Shown here: in pieces, positions 54,749-64,000 of the stretch | Layout of the letters: each line of letters begins with the position of its first letter | Position numbering within the stretch: the stretch's first letter is position 1 | Source: Shewanella electrica | GTDB taxonomy: Bacteria > Pseudomonadota > Gammaproteobacteria > Enterobacterales > Shewanellaceae | NCBI RefSeq assembly: GCF_022321485.1 | Contig: NZ_JAKOGG010000002.1 | Span: 62,001-126,000, forward strand | Direction of reading: 5' to 3' | Length of the DNA: 64,000 nt | Notes under the pieces: model-generated | Databases searched by the model: none | What the model saw: the letters and a program-made list of their open reading frames with translations, nothing else | What the model was told of the DNA's origin: nothing | Made by a program: the position numbers and the translations under genes

Positions 54749-55369
54749 GTGGAAATTTACAGCACAGAAGAACAACAAGTTGAAGCGATCAAAACCTTCT
54801 GGAAAGACTATGGAACTTCAATCCTTGCTGGTGCAGTGATTGGTTTAGGTGCGCTGTATGGCTGGAACTGGTATTCAGACCATCAGGTAAAACAAGCTGA
54901 AGTAGCGTCTCAAGCGTTCAACGATGTCATGAGCAAAGTTGATGATGCGCAAGCGCTATCTGCCGCTGCCGCTGAATATGAAAAAGCACATTCTCAACAA
55001 GGTTACTCAGCGCTGCTGCAACTGGTTGTGGCTAAAACTGCGGTTGAAGCGGGCGATTTAGCCAAAGCCGAAGCGGCACTGAAAAGCGTACTGACCACTA
55101 AACCTGGTGAGGCGATAGAAATGATTGCCGCCATGCGTTTAGCGCGAGTTCAAGCTGAACAAGGTCAAGTAGATACCGCATTAGCCACGCTGGAAGGCGT
55201 GAAAAGCGAAGCATTTGCTGCTGATGCTGCTGAACTGAAAGGAGACTTCTTGGTGCGTAAAGGCGATTTGGCTAATGCCAGAGCCGCTTACCAAGATGCC
55301 GTGGCTAAAGGTGGCGTGACCAACAGCCCTGCGCTGCAAGTGAAACTTGATAATCTGCCTCAGGCTTAA
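54749..55369 (+). CDS. yfgM: YfgM family ancillary SecYEG translocon protein
   Basis: About 206 residues: a cytoplasmic N-terminal stretch EIYSTEEQQVEAIKTFWKDYG, one membrane helix (about 22-42), then a periplasmic TPR-like helical domain. It associates with SecYEG and PpiD and has a role in periplasmic chaperone traffic. GTG at 54749 has GAGG 8 nt upstream. Sits between hisS and bamB in the conserved order. Confidence 0.9.
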   Translation: MEIYSTEEQQVEAIKTFWKDYGTSILAGAVIGLGALYGWNWYSDHQVKQAEVASQAFNDVMSKVDDAQALSAAAAEYEKAHSQQGYSALLQLVVAKTAVEAGDLAKAEAALKSVLTTKPGEAIEMIAAMRLARVQAEQGQVDTALATLEGVKSEAFAADAAELKGDFLVRKGDLANARAAYQDAVAKGGVTNSPALQVKLDNLPQA

Positions 55370-55380
55370 GGAATTCGCCA

Positions 55381-56565
55381 ATGAAGTTATGGTGTAAAAC
55401 TCTGCTGGCCTGTGGTTTAGCGGTCGGTTTGTTAGGTGGCTGTGCGTCTAATGACGAAGAGATCGTCGTTAACGAACTGCCAGACATTCAACAAACGATT
55501 GAACCAGATGTGGTGTGGAGCGATTCAGTAGGCGATGGCGTGGGCGATTATTTCTCACGTTTACGACCAGAAGTGCGTTACGGCAAAGTCTTTGTGGCTT
55601 CACGTGATGGCAAAGTTACCGCCTTTGATGAAAAAACCGGTGACGAAGTTTGGTCGGTAGATTTTGATGATCTATTTGATGACTCTGCTCTGAAACAAAC
55701 CCAAGGTGCACGTTTAGCGGGTGGTTTGACTGCTGCGCAGAATAAACTGTTTGTCGGTGATGAAAGTGGCTTGCTGGTCGCATTGAACGTTGATGACGGT
55801 TCTGTGGTTTGGCATGCGCAAGCCAGTGGTGAACTGTTATCTCGCGCCGTGGCGGCAGAAGATATTGTTGCCATCAACAGCGGTAAAGGCACCTTAGATG
55901 CGTTCAACATCGACACCGGCGCCAAGCTGTGGAGTTACGAATCCAACATGCCAAGCCTGACGTTGCGTGGTACCAGCACACCTGCGTACGCAGAAGGTGG
56001 CTTATTTGTTGGTACTGCTGACGGTAAAGTGGCGGTAGTGATCAAATCTAACGGTCAACCTGCATGGGAAGCCCCAGTTTACACGCCCAAAGGCGGTAAC
56101 GAGTTTGCCCGTATGGCCGATGTCGACATGACACCGCTGCTTTTGGGTGAGAATGTTTACGCAGTCAGTTACAATGGCAACCTTGTTAGCATCGAGATGC
56201 GCAGTGGCCGCGTAGTTTGGTCGCGCAAATACTCCAGTTTCCACGAGTTAGCGAGTTCAGGTCTTGAGCTGTTCTTGGTTGATGACCATAGCCGCGTGTA
56301 CTCTGTTGACCGCCGTTCAGGTCAAGAGCGTTGGAGTAACGGCGATCTGCTGAACCGTGAACTGACGTCTCCAGCGGTATATCGCAACTATGTGGTTGCA
56401 GGCGACTTTGAAGGCTATCTGCACTTCTTTGACCGTGACACCGGTAAGCTGGTTGGTCGTATCTCTGTGGACAGCGATGGTTTATACTCTCAGCCTGTCG
56501 TAGTTGATGATAAAATTTACGTGCAAGGACGTTCCGGCAAGATTGCCGTGATCACTCTCCCGTAA
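55381..56565 (+). CDS. bamB: Outer membrane assembly lipoprotein BamB
   Basis: 394 residues: lipoprotein signal ending LLGGC, then an eight-bladed PQQ-like beta propeller (repeats such as [51 protein letters not shown]). Component of the BAM complex that supports insertion of beta-barrel proteins. Followed by a terminator before der. Confidence 0.96.
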   Translation: MKLWCKTLLACGLAVGLLGGCASNDEEIVVNELPDIQQTIEPDVVWSDSVGDGVGDYFSRLRPEVRYGKVFVASRDGKVTAFDEKTGDEVWSVDFDDLFDDSALKQTQGARLAGGLTAAQNKLFVGDESGLLVALNVDDGSVVWHAQASGELLSRAVAAEDIVAINSGKGTLDAFNIDTGAKLWSYESNMPSLTLRGTSTPAYAEGGLFVGTADGKVAVVIKSNGQPAWEAPVYTPKGGNEFARMADVDMTPLLLGENVYAVSYNGNLVSIEMRSGRVVWSRKYSSFHELASSGLELFLVDDHSRVYSVDRRSGQERWSNGDLLNRELTSPAVYRNYVVAGDFEGYLHFFDRDTGKLVGRISVDSDGLYSQPVVVDDKIYVQGRSGKIAVITLP

Positions 56566-56587
56566 GGAGCACCTTGCTCAGTTACGA

Positions 56588-56617
56588 AGCCTTCGGGAGT
56601 TGTTCCGAAGGCTTTTT
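56588..56617 (+). terminator. Terminator/attenuator between bamB and der
   Basis: AGCCTTCGG / CCGAAGGCT 9-bp stem with an 8-nt loop, followed by T5. It lies 28 nt before the der start, so it may partly terminate the upstream operon. Confidence 0.8.
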
Positions 56618-56644
56618 GTTGTTTTAAAGATGAAGAGGAAATCC

Positions 56645-58111
56645 ATGATTCCTGTCGTTGCCCTGGTAGGGCGCCCAAACGTTGGCAAATCAACCCTGTT
56701 TAACCGGTTGACGCGCACACGTGATGCCCTTGTGGCCGATTTCCCCGGACTGACCAGAGACCGTAAATACGGTCAGGCGTTTTTGTCAGGTCATGAATTT
56801 ATCGTGGTGGATACCGGCGGTATTGATGGTACCGAAGAGGGGATTGAAACCAAGATGGCGCAGCAGTCGCTTGCCGCTATTGAAGAAGCCGACGTCGTAC
56901 TGTTTATTACCGACGCTCGCGCTGGTTTGACCGCCGCTGACCAAGCGATTGCACAACATTTGCGTTCACGCGAGAAAGTCACCTTTGTGGTGGCGAACAA
57001 AGTCGATGGTATCGACGGTGACTCAGCGTCTGCTGAATTTTGGGCACTGGGGCTTGGTGATGTGTACCAAATGGCGGCAGCGCACGGCCGTGGTGTAACC
57101 CAACTTATCGAGCAAGCGCTGGCACCTTACGCTGAAGAAGTGAGTGACGAAGACGGCGAAGATGACGATGAGTTTGTCGATGAACGTCTGTATACCGAAG
57201 AAGAGGCTGAATCTGAGCAGGAGCGTTTGCGCGCACTGCCAATTAAGTTTGCCATTATCGGTAAACCTAACGTTGGTAAATCTACCCTGACAAACCGCAT
57301 CCTCGGTGAAGAGCGTGTGGTGGTGTATGACCAACCGGGCACCACCCGTGACTCAGTGTATATTCCGATGCAGCGTGATGAGCAAGAATACGTGATCATC
57401 GATACTGCTGGGGTGCGTCGCCGCGCCAAAGTGCACGATACCGTGGAAAAATTCTCAGTGGTGAAAACCCTGAAAGCGGTTGAAGACGCCAACGTCGTGC
57501 TGCTGGTGATTGATGCCCGCGAAGGTATCGCGGAGCAAGATCTCGGTCTGCTGGGTTTTGCGCTCAACGCTGGGCGTGCCTTAGTGATTGCCGTGAACAA
57601 GTGGGATGGTATCGACAACGATATTAAAGACCGCGTGAAGAGTGAACTTGACCGTCGTTTGGGCTTTATCGATTTTGCCCGTATTCACTTTATCTCGGCG
57701 TTGCACGGTACTGGCGTAGGTCACCTGTTTGAGTCCATCAACGAAGCGTACGAAAGTGCGACCCGTCGTGTGAGCACCTCTAAGCTGACCAAGATTATGC
57801 AGATGGCGCAAGATGACCATCAGCCACCGTTGATCAATGGTCGCCGTGTGAAGCTCAAATACGCCCATATTGGCGGTTACAACCCACCGGTGATTGTGGT
57901 GCACGGTAACCAAGTGTCGCGTCTACCAGACTCGTACAAGCGTTATATGACCAACTACTATCGTAAGTCGCTGAACGTAGTTGGCTCGCCAATTCAGATG
58001 CGCTTCCAAGAGGGTGATAACCCGTTTGAAGGCAAAGTGGAAAAACTGACCTTGAGTCAGACGCGTCAACGGCAACGTATGCTGGGCGCGATTAAAAACC
58101 GTAAAGGTTAA
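56645..58111 (+). CDS. der: Ribosome biogenesis GTPase Der (EngA)
   Basis: 488 residues with two tandem G domains: GRPNVGKST (about 10-18) with DTGG, and GKPNVGKST (about 209-217) with DTAG, separated by an acidic linker ([14 protein letters not shown]), then a KH-like domain. It acts in 50S maturation. ATG at 56645 follows GAGGAAATCC; the upstream starts (56600) are within the terminator region. Confidence 0.96.
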   Translation: MIPVVALVGRPNVGKSTLFNRLTRTRDALVADFPGLTRDRKYGQAFLSGHEFIVVDTGGIDGTEEGIETKMAQQSLAAIEEADVVLFITDARAGLTAADQAIAQHLRSREKVTFVVANKVDGIDGDSASAEFWALGLGDVYQMAAAHGRGVTQLIEQALAPYAEEVSDEDGEDDDEFVDERLYTEEEAESEQERLRALPIKFAIIGKPNVGKSTLTNRILGEERVVVYDQPGTTRDSVYIPMQRDEQEYVIIDTAGVRRRAKVHDTVEKFSVVKTLKAVEDANVVLLVIDAREGIAEQDLGLLGFALNAGRALVIAVNKWDGIDNDIKDRVKSELDRRLGFIDFARIHFISALHGTGVGHLFESINEAYESATRRVSTSKLTKIMQMAQDDHQPPLINGRRVKLKYAHIGGYNPPVIVVHGNQVSRLPDSYKRYMTNYYRKSLNVVGSPIQMRFQEGDNPFEGKVEKLTLSQTRQRQRMLGAIKNRKG

Positions 58112-58122
58112 ACGCTTCAAAC

Positions 58123-58152
58123 AAAAACGCTGGCATCGCCAGCGTTTTTTTA
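58123..58152. terminator. Bidirectional terminator between der and xseA
   Basis: AAAAACGCTGGC-ATC-GCCAGCGTTTTTT: strong symmetrical stem with A- and T-runs on both sides. Confidence 0.93.
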
Positions 58153-59490
58153 TGGCTCGATTTTGGTGATGTTGGAATAGACAGTGCCTTGCTTGAGCAA
58201 GGTTTTCATCTCATCGCCTATCTGCACAGCGCTAGCATCATTGATGACATGGTCTTGGGCATTTTTACTGATGCTGTAACCGCGGCTCAGCGTCGCCAGC
58301 GGGCTAACACTTTGCAATGAATGGGCGGCCCGTTGTATGCGGTTGTCCGCTTGGCTCAACTGTTGCTGCATCAACTGCGTCAGCTTATGTTGCAGGTGAT
58401 TAAGCTGCTGCTGGCTGTAATTGAGTTGATGTTTTGGGTGCTGCGCGCTCAGGCGGCCTTCAAGCCGTTGCAGTTGATTACTGTGGCGGTTAAGTACGCG
58501 CTGCATGGCATTATTGAGCCGCAGTTGCTGCTCATCAAAGCGTTGTGTGAGCAACTGCAGTTGCCGCTGTGGATCTTGCCGCTGTAGCCGATAATCAAAT
58601 TGCTGTAACTGTTGTTGGCGGTTAAGCCGATAGTGTGCCCAGCTTTGGCGGAGGCGCTGCTGCAGTTGTTGCAGCCGTACTTGTTTGTCTTGGCGATCAC
58701 CAGATAACAACTCTGCGCCCGCTGAGGGTGTCGGCGCACGAACGTCGGCCACATAATCGCTGATAGAGGTATCCACTTCATGGCCGACCGCCGACACAAT
58801 CGGTAACTGGCTGGCGAAAATTTCCCGCGCGACCGTTTCGCTGTTAAAGCACCATAAATCTTCCAAACTGCCGCCACCGCGAGTCAGCAATAGCACATCG
58901 ACTTCAGCACGCGCATTCGCCAAACGGATGGCGTTAGCAATCTGGCCGATGGCGGCATCACCCTGCACTTGGGTAGGATAAATGATCACTTCCAACGAAG
59001 GGTCACGGCGTTTAAGTACGTGCAACACATCGCGAATAGCGGCGCCGGTGGGGGAGGTTATCACGCCAATGCGACGCACATGTTGTGGCAGCGGTTGTTT
59101 GTGTTCAACGCTAAACAATCCCTCGGCGGCCAATTTCATCTTGAGCGCTTCAAACTGTTGCGCCAACAGGCCATCGCCAGCCGGTTGCATCGAGTCGATG
59201 ATTAATTGGTAATCCCCCCGTGGTTCATACACGCTGATGTTGGCGCGCACTAATACCTGTTGGCCGTTAGCTGGACGAAACCGTACTTGCTGATTTTTGC
59301 CGCGGAACATGGCGCAGCGCACTTGGGAGTAATTATCTTTGAGGGTGAGATACCAATGACCCGAGCTAGCCATGATTAAATTGGAGATCTCGCCAGAGAG
59401 CCAAATTCGCCCCAATTGCGACTCCAATAAGTGGCGTACTTCGCCGTTTAAACGGGACACGCTGTAGATTTGTTGTTCGCTGGCTGCCAT
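58150..59490 (-). CDS. xseA: Exodeoxyribonuclease VII large subunit
   Basis: 446-residue XseA. N-terminal OB-fold ([28 protein letters not shown]), catalytic domain with [15 protein letters not shown] and [13 protein letters not shown], then a long glutamine-rich coiled coil (about 280-410). With XseB it degrades single-stranded DNA. Divergent from guaB. Confidence 0.96.
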   Translation of the reverse strand: MAASEQQIYSVSRLNGEVRHLLESQLGRIWLSGEISNLIMASSGHWYLTLKDNYSQVRCAMFRGKNQQVRFRPANGQQVLVRANISVYEPRGDYQLIIDSMQPAGDGLLAQQFEALKMKLAAEGLFSVEHKQPLPQHVRRIGVITSPTGAAIRDVLHVLKRRDPSLEVIIYPTQVQGDAAIGQIANAIRLANARAEVDVLLLTRGGGSLEDLWCFNSETVAREIFASQLPIVSAVGHEVDTSISDYVADVRAPTPSAGAELLSGDRQDKQVRLQQLQQRLRQSWAHYRLNRQQQLQQFDYRLQRQDPQRQLQLLTQRFDEQQLRLNNAMQRVLNRHSNQLQRLEGRLSAQHPKHQLNYSQQQLNHLQHKLTQLMQQQLSQADNRIQRAAHSLQSVSPLATLSRGYSISKNAQDHVINDASAVQIGDEMKTLLKQGTVYSNITKIEP

Positions 59491-59531
59491 AAAGTGTGTG
59501 TTAACGCATAAAAAATTTTAGCTATTGTCCA

Positions 59532-59560
59532 TTTACGGCAACTCGCTTGCAAGGTATAAT
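59532..59560 (+). promoter_or_regulatory. Promoter of guaB
   Basis: -35 TTTACG (59532-59537), 17-nt spacer, perfect -10 TATAAT (59555-59560), 60 nt before the guaB ATG. Confidence 0.7.
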
Positions 59561-59620
59561 GCCGCCGCAATATTTCACCTCATATTTCACTTGTATCCTT
59601 ATCTAAGGGGAGATGTTGCA

Positions 59621-61087
59621 ATGCTAAGATTAATCAAAGAAGCGCTTACCTTTGACGACGTGTTATTGGTGCCAGCGCACTCCACCGTCCTCCCCAACAC
59701 TGCTAACTTGAAAACTCGTTTGACTAACACCATCGAGTTGAATATCCCATTGGTTTCTGCCGCGATGGACACGGTAACAGAAGCTAGACTGGCCATTGCG
59801 ATGGCACAGGAAGGCGGCGTTGGTTTTATTCACAAAAACATGAGCATCGACGCTCAAGCTGAAGAAGTTCGCAAAGTAAAAATTTACGAAGCGGGCGTGG
59901 TTCAGCAACCTGTGACTGTGACCCCTGAAACTACCCTGACCGAGTTGAAAGCACTGAGCGAAAGCTGTGGTTTTGCTGGTTTCCCTGTAGTGAACGGCGC
60001 GAACGAGTTGGTAGGTATCATCACTGGCCGTGACGTGCGTTTTGTGACTGACTGGAGCAGAACGGTTGAAGCAGTGATGACACCTAAAGCCCGTTTGGTA
60101 ACGGTGAAAGAAGGTGCCAAGCGTGATGAAGTGCAACAACTGATGCACGCTAACCGTATCGAAAAAGTGCTGGTTGTGGATGACAACTTCAAGCTGAAAG
60201 GCATGATGACGGTTAAAGACTTCCAAAAAGCAGAACGTAAACCAAACGCTTGTAAAGACGAGTTCGGTCGTCTGCGCGTAGGTGCTGCTGTGGGTGCAGG
60301 GGCAGGTAACGAAGAACGTATCGACGCACTGGTTAAAGCCGGCGTTGATGTACTGCTGATTGACTCCTCACACGGCCACTCTGAAGGCGTACTGCAACGT
60401 ATTCGTGATGCACGCGCTAAATACCCAGATCTGCAAATCGTTGGCGGTAACGTCGCCACTGCTGAAGGTGCTTTGGCACTGGCTGAAGCGGGGGTAAGTG
60501 CAGTTAAAGTGGGTATCGGCCCAGGTTCAATCTGTACCACACGTATCGTGACTGGTGTAGGCGTACCACAAATCACTGCGGTATCTGACGCTGTTGAAGC
60601 GGTAAAACACTTGAACATTCCGGTTATCGCTGACGGCGGTATCCGCTACTCAGGCGACTTGGCGAAAGCCTTGGCTGCTGGTGCATCATGCATCATGGCC
60701 GGTTCAATGTTTGCTGGTACTGATGAAGCCCCAGGTGAAGTTGAGCTGTACCAAGGTCGTGCATACAAATCTTACCGCGGCATGGGTTCATTGGGCGCAA
60801 TGTCTAAAGGTTCTTCAGACCGTTACTTCCAAAGCGACAACGCAGCTGACAAGCTGGTACCAGAAGGTATTGAAGGTCGCGTACCTTACAAAGGTAAAAT
60901 CAAAGAGCTTATCCACCAACACATGGGCGGCCTGCGTTCATGTATGGGTTTGACTGGCTGTGCCACCATTAAAGATCTGAACGAAAAAGCACAGTTCGTT
61001 AAAGTGACTGCAGCAGGTATGGGTGAATCACACGTACACGATGTGACCATCACCAAAGAAGCACCTAACTATAATAACCGTGGCTAA
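59621..61087 (+). CDS. guaB: IMP dehydrogenase
   Basis: 488 residues; converts IMP to XMP, first committed step to GMP. TIM barrel with catalytic loop GPGSICTTR, and a Bateman (two CBS) domain inserted at about 95-205. ATG at 59621 follows AGGGGAGA; a longer frame from 59525 would start before the promoter. Followed by guaA 85 nt downstream. Confidence 0.97.
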   Translation: MLRLIKEALTFDDVLLVPAHSTVLPNTANLKTRLTNTIELNIPLVSAAMDTVTEARLAIAMAQEGGVGFIHKNMSIDAQAEEVRKVKIYEAGVVQQPVTVTPETTLTELKALSESCGFAGFPVVNGANELVGIITGRDVRFVTDWSRTVEAVMTPKARLVTVKEGAKRDEVQQLMHANRIEKVLVVDDNFKLKGMMTVKDFQKAERKPNACKDEFGRLRVGAAVGAGAGNEERIDALVKAGVDVLLIDSSHGHSEGVLQRIRDARAKYPDLQIVGGNVATAEGALALAEAGVSAVKVGIGPGSICTTRIVTGVGVPQITAVSDAVEAVKHLNIPVIADGGIRYSGDLAKALAAGASCIMAGSMFAGTDEAPGEVELYQGRAYKSYRGMGSLGAMSKGSSDRYFQSDNAADKLVPEGIEGRVPYKGKIKELIHQHMGGLRSCMGLTGCATIKDLNEKAQFVKVTAAGMGESHVHDVTITKEAPNYNNRG

Positions 61088-61172
61088 TACGTTAGTTCGG
61101 TAAACTATCTTTGATGCTGACAAGCCGCGGCCAATCACCGCGGCTTAACTTAAATAGAAATAAAGGTTTTCA

Positions 61173-62747
61173 ATGAGCAATATTCATGACCAACGAATTC
61201 TGATTCTAGATTTCGGCTCGCAATACACGCAACTGGTTGCCCGTCGCGTACGTGAAATCGGCGTTTACTGTGAACTGTGGAGCTGGGATGTAGATGAAGC
61301 GGATATTCGCGAATTCAATCCAGACGGTATTATCCTGTCTGGCGGCCCAGAAAGTGTTACAGAAGAAAACTCTCCGCGTGCCCCACAATACGTATTTGAT
61401 TCTGGCGTGCCAGTCCTCGGTGTGTGCTACGGCATGCAAACCATGGCGGAACAGCTGGGCGGTAAAGTGGCCGGTTCGAACGAACGTGAATTTGGCTACG
61501 CGCAAGTGAAAGTGACTGGTGAATCAGCCCTGTTTGCTGGCCTGCAAGATGCAGTTGCTGCTGATGGCAAGCCACTGCTGGACGTCTGGATGAGCCACGG
61601 CGATAAAGTGGTTGAGATCCCTGCCGACTTCGTCACTATCGGTTCTACCGACACTTGTCCATACGCGGCAATGGCCAACGAAGAGAAAAAATACTACGGC
61701 GTGCAATTCCACCCAGAAGTCACTCACTCCAAGCAAGGCATGAAAATGCTGGAAAACTTTGTGATGGGCGCTTGTGGTTGTGAGCGTCTGTGGACCTCTG
61801 AATCTATCATCAAAGACGCGGTCGCTCGCATTAAAGAGCAAGTGGGCGATGATGAAGTGATCCTCGGCCTGTCTGGTGGTGTTGACTCATCTGTGGTTGC
61901 CATGCTGGTGCACCAAGCCATTGGTGACAAGCTGACTTGTGTATTCGTCGATAACGGCCTGCTGCGTCTGAACGAAGGTCAGCAAGTGATGGATATGTTT
62001 GGCGATAAATTCGGTCTGAACATCATCAAAATCGATGCAGAAGATCGCTTCCTTGATGCACTAGCCGGCATCGATGAACCAGAAGCGAAACGTAAAACCA
62101 TCGGTCGCGTTTTTGTTGAAGTCTTCGATGAAGAGTCACGCAAACTTAAGAATGCGAAATGGCTTGCTCAAGGTACTATCTACCCTGACGTTATCGAATC
62201 TGCCGCGTCTAAGACCGGTAAAGCGCACGTGATCAAATCGCACCATAACGTTGGCGGCCTGCCAGACGATATGAAGATGGGCTTGGTTGAACCACTGCGT
62301 GAACTGTTCAAAGACGAAGTGCGTAAGATTGGTTTGGAATTGGGTCTGCCATACAACATGCTTTACCGTCACCCATTCCCAGGACCGGGTCTAGGTGTAC
62401 GTGTGCTTGGTGAAGTGAAGAAAGAATACTGTGACTTGCTACGTCGCGCTGATGCAATCTTCATTGAAGAGCTGCATGCAGCTGATTTGTACAACAAAGT
62501 TTCACAAGCATTCACCGTGTTCCTGCCAGTACGCTCTGTCGGCGTAATGGGCGACGGCCGTAAGTACGATTGGGTTGTATCACTGCGCGCAGTAGAAACC
62601 ATCGACTTTATGACTGCCCACTGGGCGCATCTGCCATATGACTTCTTGGGTAAGGTTTCCAACCGTATCATCAACGAAATTAACGGCATCTCCCGCGTGG
62701 TTTACGATATTTCTGGCAAGCCGCCAGCAACTATCGAGTGGGAATAA
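61173..62747 (+). CDS. guaA: GMP synthase (glutamine-hydrolysing)
   Basis: 524 residues: class I glutaminase (nucleophile Cys in GVCYGMQ, HPEVTHS triad segment), ATP pyrophosphatase with LSGGVDSSV, and C-terminal dimerisation domain ending KPPATIEWE. Completes GMP synthesis after guaB. Its 3' end is a well-known target of genomic-island integrases, and an integrase remnant lies 300 nt downstream. Confidence 0.97.
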   Translation: MSNIHDQRILILDFGSQYTQLVARRVREIGVYCELWSWDVDEADIREFNPDGIILSGGPESVTEENSPRAPQYVFDSGVPVLGVCYGMQTMAEQLGGKVAGSNEREFGYAQVKVTGESALFAGLQDAVAADGKPLLDVWMSHGDKVVEIPADFVTIGSTDTCPYAAMANEEKKYYGVQFHPEVTHSKQGMKMLENFVMGACGCERLWTSESIIKDAVARIKEQVGDDEVILGLSGGVDSSVVAMLVHQAIGDKLTCVFVDNGLLRLNEGQQVMDMFGDKFGLNIIKIDAEDRFLDALAGIDEPEAKRKTIGRVFVEVFDEESRKLKNAKWLAQGTIYPDVIESAASKTGKAHVIKSHHNVGGLPDDMKMGLVEPLRELFKDEVRKIGLELGLPYNMLYRHPFPGPGLGVRVLGEVKKEYCDLLRRADAIFIEELHAADLYNKVSQAFTVFLPVRSVGVMGDGRKYDWVVSLRAVETIDFMTAHWAHLPYDFLGKVSNRIINEINGISRVVYDISGKPPATIEWE

Positions 62748-62793
62748 TGCTCCTTTAAGAAGGTCTGGCATTAACAAGCACCAAATCATACTT

Positions 62794-62819
62794 AAGTCCG
62801 CGTAATTGCGGACTTTTTT
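62794..62819 (+). terminator. Terminator of guaBA
   Basis: AAGTCCGC / GCGGACTT stem with a 6-nt loop followed by T-run, 46 nt after the guaA stop. Confidence 0.9.
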
Positions 62820-62924
62820 ATTTTTGGTCTAGTCATTTTTGGCAATGTCTGGCAACGTCAAGCACGGTTTGACCGTGGTATTTTGATGGGTATGATTCAT
62901 CGGTAATGCCATGGATTACGCCCG

Positions 62925-63035
62925 ATACCATGCTGAGTGTTTTTTGATGGGGCATGGTATTAAATTTTTATATCTATCTGTTTTTTTAAAGATTAATCTC
63001 TAGTTTTTTAGAGGTGTTTCAGCATGGTATTAAAT
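62925..63035. repeat. Direct and inverted repeats between guaA and the integrase remnant
   Basis: GCATGGTATTAAAT occurs at 62952-62965 and 63022-63035; its inverse ATACCATGC lies at 62925-62933. Such repeats are typical of integrase arm-binding sites or the integrase promoter/att region of a genomic island. Confidence 0.7.
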
Positions 63036-63054
63036 AAGAATAATAGGTCGAAAC

Positions 63055-63719
63055 ATGCTGACTGATACCAAGCTACGCAATCTCAAACCCAAAGATAAAC
63101 TTTACAAAGTCAATGACCGTGATGGTCTCTATGTTGCCATTACGAGCGCAGGCTCTATCTCTTTTCGCTACAACTACTCGATTAATGGAAGGCAAGAAAC
63201 CGTTACGTTTGGGCGTTACGGGGTTGGGGGCATCACGCTAGCAGAAGCGCGTGAACGGCTTAATGAAGCGAAGCGAATGGTTACTGATGGAAAATCACCA
63301 GCTAAAGAGAAAGCCCGTGCTAAGGCGAGAACGAAAGATGCAGAGACATTTGGTGCATGGGCTCAGAAATGGCTTCGTGGGTATCAGATGGCCGATTCAA
63401 CCCGTAATATTGTTCTCAAGGTGTAACGATGGGCGATAGAGAGAGGACAGAAAGTTGATAACCCGCCAGATTTGGCCCGCCTGCAAGTATCGCTCGATTT
63501 GAACCAATAGACCGTACATTAACACTGGCTGAAATCAGTTTTATGCACTGTTACATGGAAAAAGTAGGCACGACGCCTTCGATTCGCGCTGCGATAAAGT
63601 TACTTTTGCTAACGATGGTATGTAAAAACGAATTGGCTAATGTGACATGGAACGAAATTAACTTTAGTCAAACTTATCGGTATCAATTGTTGATTTATGC
63701 CCGTTCTGATCCACAATGA
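63055..63719 (+). pseudogene. Decayed P4-type tyrosine integrase at guaA
   Basis: The N-terminal 120 codons (63055-63426) encode the DUF4102-type start of a P4-like integrase (TKLRNLKPKDKLYKVNDRDGLYVAI ... GGITLAEARERLNEAKRMVTDGKSP) and stop at TAA. Similar sequence resumes in other frames: RGQKVDNPPDLAR near 63447-63480, then in another frame ARFEPIDRTLTLAEI and IRAAIKLLLLTMVCKNELANVTWNEINF to the stop at 63717-63719. So there is an internal deletion, at least one frameshift, and loss of the C-terminal catalytic part with the tyrosine. The enzyme cannot be active. Confidence 0.88.
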
Positions 63720-63723
63720 AACC

Positions 63724-63756
63724 TTGCTGGCGTTCAGCTCTTGTTGTCGCCAGCAA
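63724..63756 (+). other. Hairpin after the integrase remnant
   Basis: TTGCTGGCG / CGCCAGCAA with a 15-nt loop. No T-run follows. The stretch 63757-63896 shows no other feature. Confidence 0.5.
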
Positions 63757-63896
63757 ATCAATAATTGTGGAGCGGCTTAGGGTCATAATGTCGGATAGGA
63801 TGTTTAATCGCAAAATCTAATTCTCATCAATCAGGACATGCTTTAGCTTGGCATATTTGGTTGAATGGTAGTAGCTCTTACGGAGATTTATAGTCA

Positions 63897-64000
63897 ATGG
63901 ATAAGCCTAAATCTAAACACCTTCAATCAGATGTTGGCGATGAAAACAAACGGCCGCTAGAAGGGCAAAACTTGTCAGGTCCACGGCCATTAAGTGCTCA
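63897..64000 (+). CDS. Partial ORF at the window edge
   Basis: ATG with CGGAG 11 nt upstream; the open frame runs 34 codons to the end of the window (MDKPKSKHLQSDVGDENKRP...). Polar, charged start without a signal peptide. Product unknown; it is probably the first cargo gene of the island behind guaA. Confidence 0.5.
   Translation, partial: MDKPKSKHLQSDVGDENKRPLEGQNLSGPRPLSA

Noticed and set aside
63055-63719. The integrase at guaA as the integron integrase of the cassette array
   Set aside because: It has a DUF4102 N-terminus of P4-phage type, not IntI; it is also broken and 18 kb from the array.

Overview
The window looks like the chromosome of a marine-type gammaproteobacterium, most likely Shewanella or a close relative. 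The grounds are gene order and family resemblance: the rlmN-pilW-rodZ-ispG-hisS-yfgM-bamB-der run, xseA/guaB/guaA, ssrA-smpB next to ratA-rnfH/bamE, an NrfJ-like small protein, and a second (lateral-type) flagellar cluster. The tmRNA tag reads ANDDNYALAA. No database search was possible, so genus and gene names rest on recognition of the translated proteins.

Layout. (1) 1-12.7 kb: the distal part of a lateral (Laf-type) flagellar cluster, with fliP(partial)-fliQ-fliR-flhB-flhA, then a cyclic-di-GMP-I riboswitch leading motY-lafK-fliE-fliF-fliG-fliH-fliI-fliJ. (2) 12.7-19.3 kb: an accessory stretch with a possible 28-residue ORF and a large hairpin, a membrane-anchored gluzincin-like protease, a small deoxyribosyltransferase-like protein, and an AT-rich block holding a GH51 arabinofuranosidase and a hexapeptide acetyltransferase that abuts ssrA. 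(3) 19.3-32 kb: ssrA, smpB, ratA, rnfH, bamE, a Kef-type antiporter, the glyoxylate shunt (aceB-aceA) with a long leader holding three related operator-like palindromes, an HDOD/GAF protein, and an orphan ParA plus ribbon-helix-helix pair. (4) 32-40 kb: a 7-bp tandem repeat, small proteins, a three-gene FAD gluconate-dehydrogenase-type operon, GNAT, pirin, DoxX and a divergent LysR regulator. (5) 40.3-45.3 kb: an integron cassette array without an integrase. About ten attC-like sites separate small + strand ORFs of mostly unknown function. (6) 45.4-62.8 kb: core genes (isochorismatase-like hydrolase, 5'-nucleotidase, CNNM protein, rlmN through der, xseA, guaB, guaA). (7) 62.8-64 kb: a decayed tyrosine integrase directly behind guaA, with the first 104 nt of another ORF at the edge, marking the start of a genomic island or its remnant.

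How it works together. The flagellar genes supply the export gate, MS ring and switch, ATPase complex, a MotY stator-associated protein and the sigma-54 master regulator of a second flagellum. The riboswitch places the motY-lafK operon under c-di-GMP control. aceBA allows growth on acetate and fatty acids, and the gluconate-dehydrogenase operon feeds periplasmic sugar-acid oxidation into the respiratory chain. The most novel material is the cassette array: roughly half its attC right cores are damaged, four of them by the same G-to-A change at the crossover base. The small accessory elements around aceB, fliJ, the ParA pair and guaA are also worth checking.
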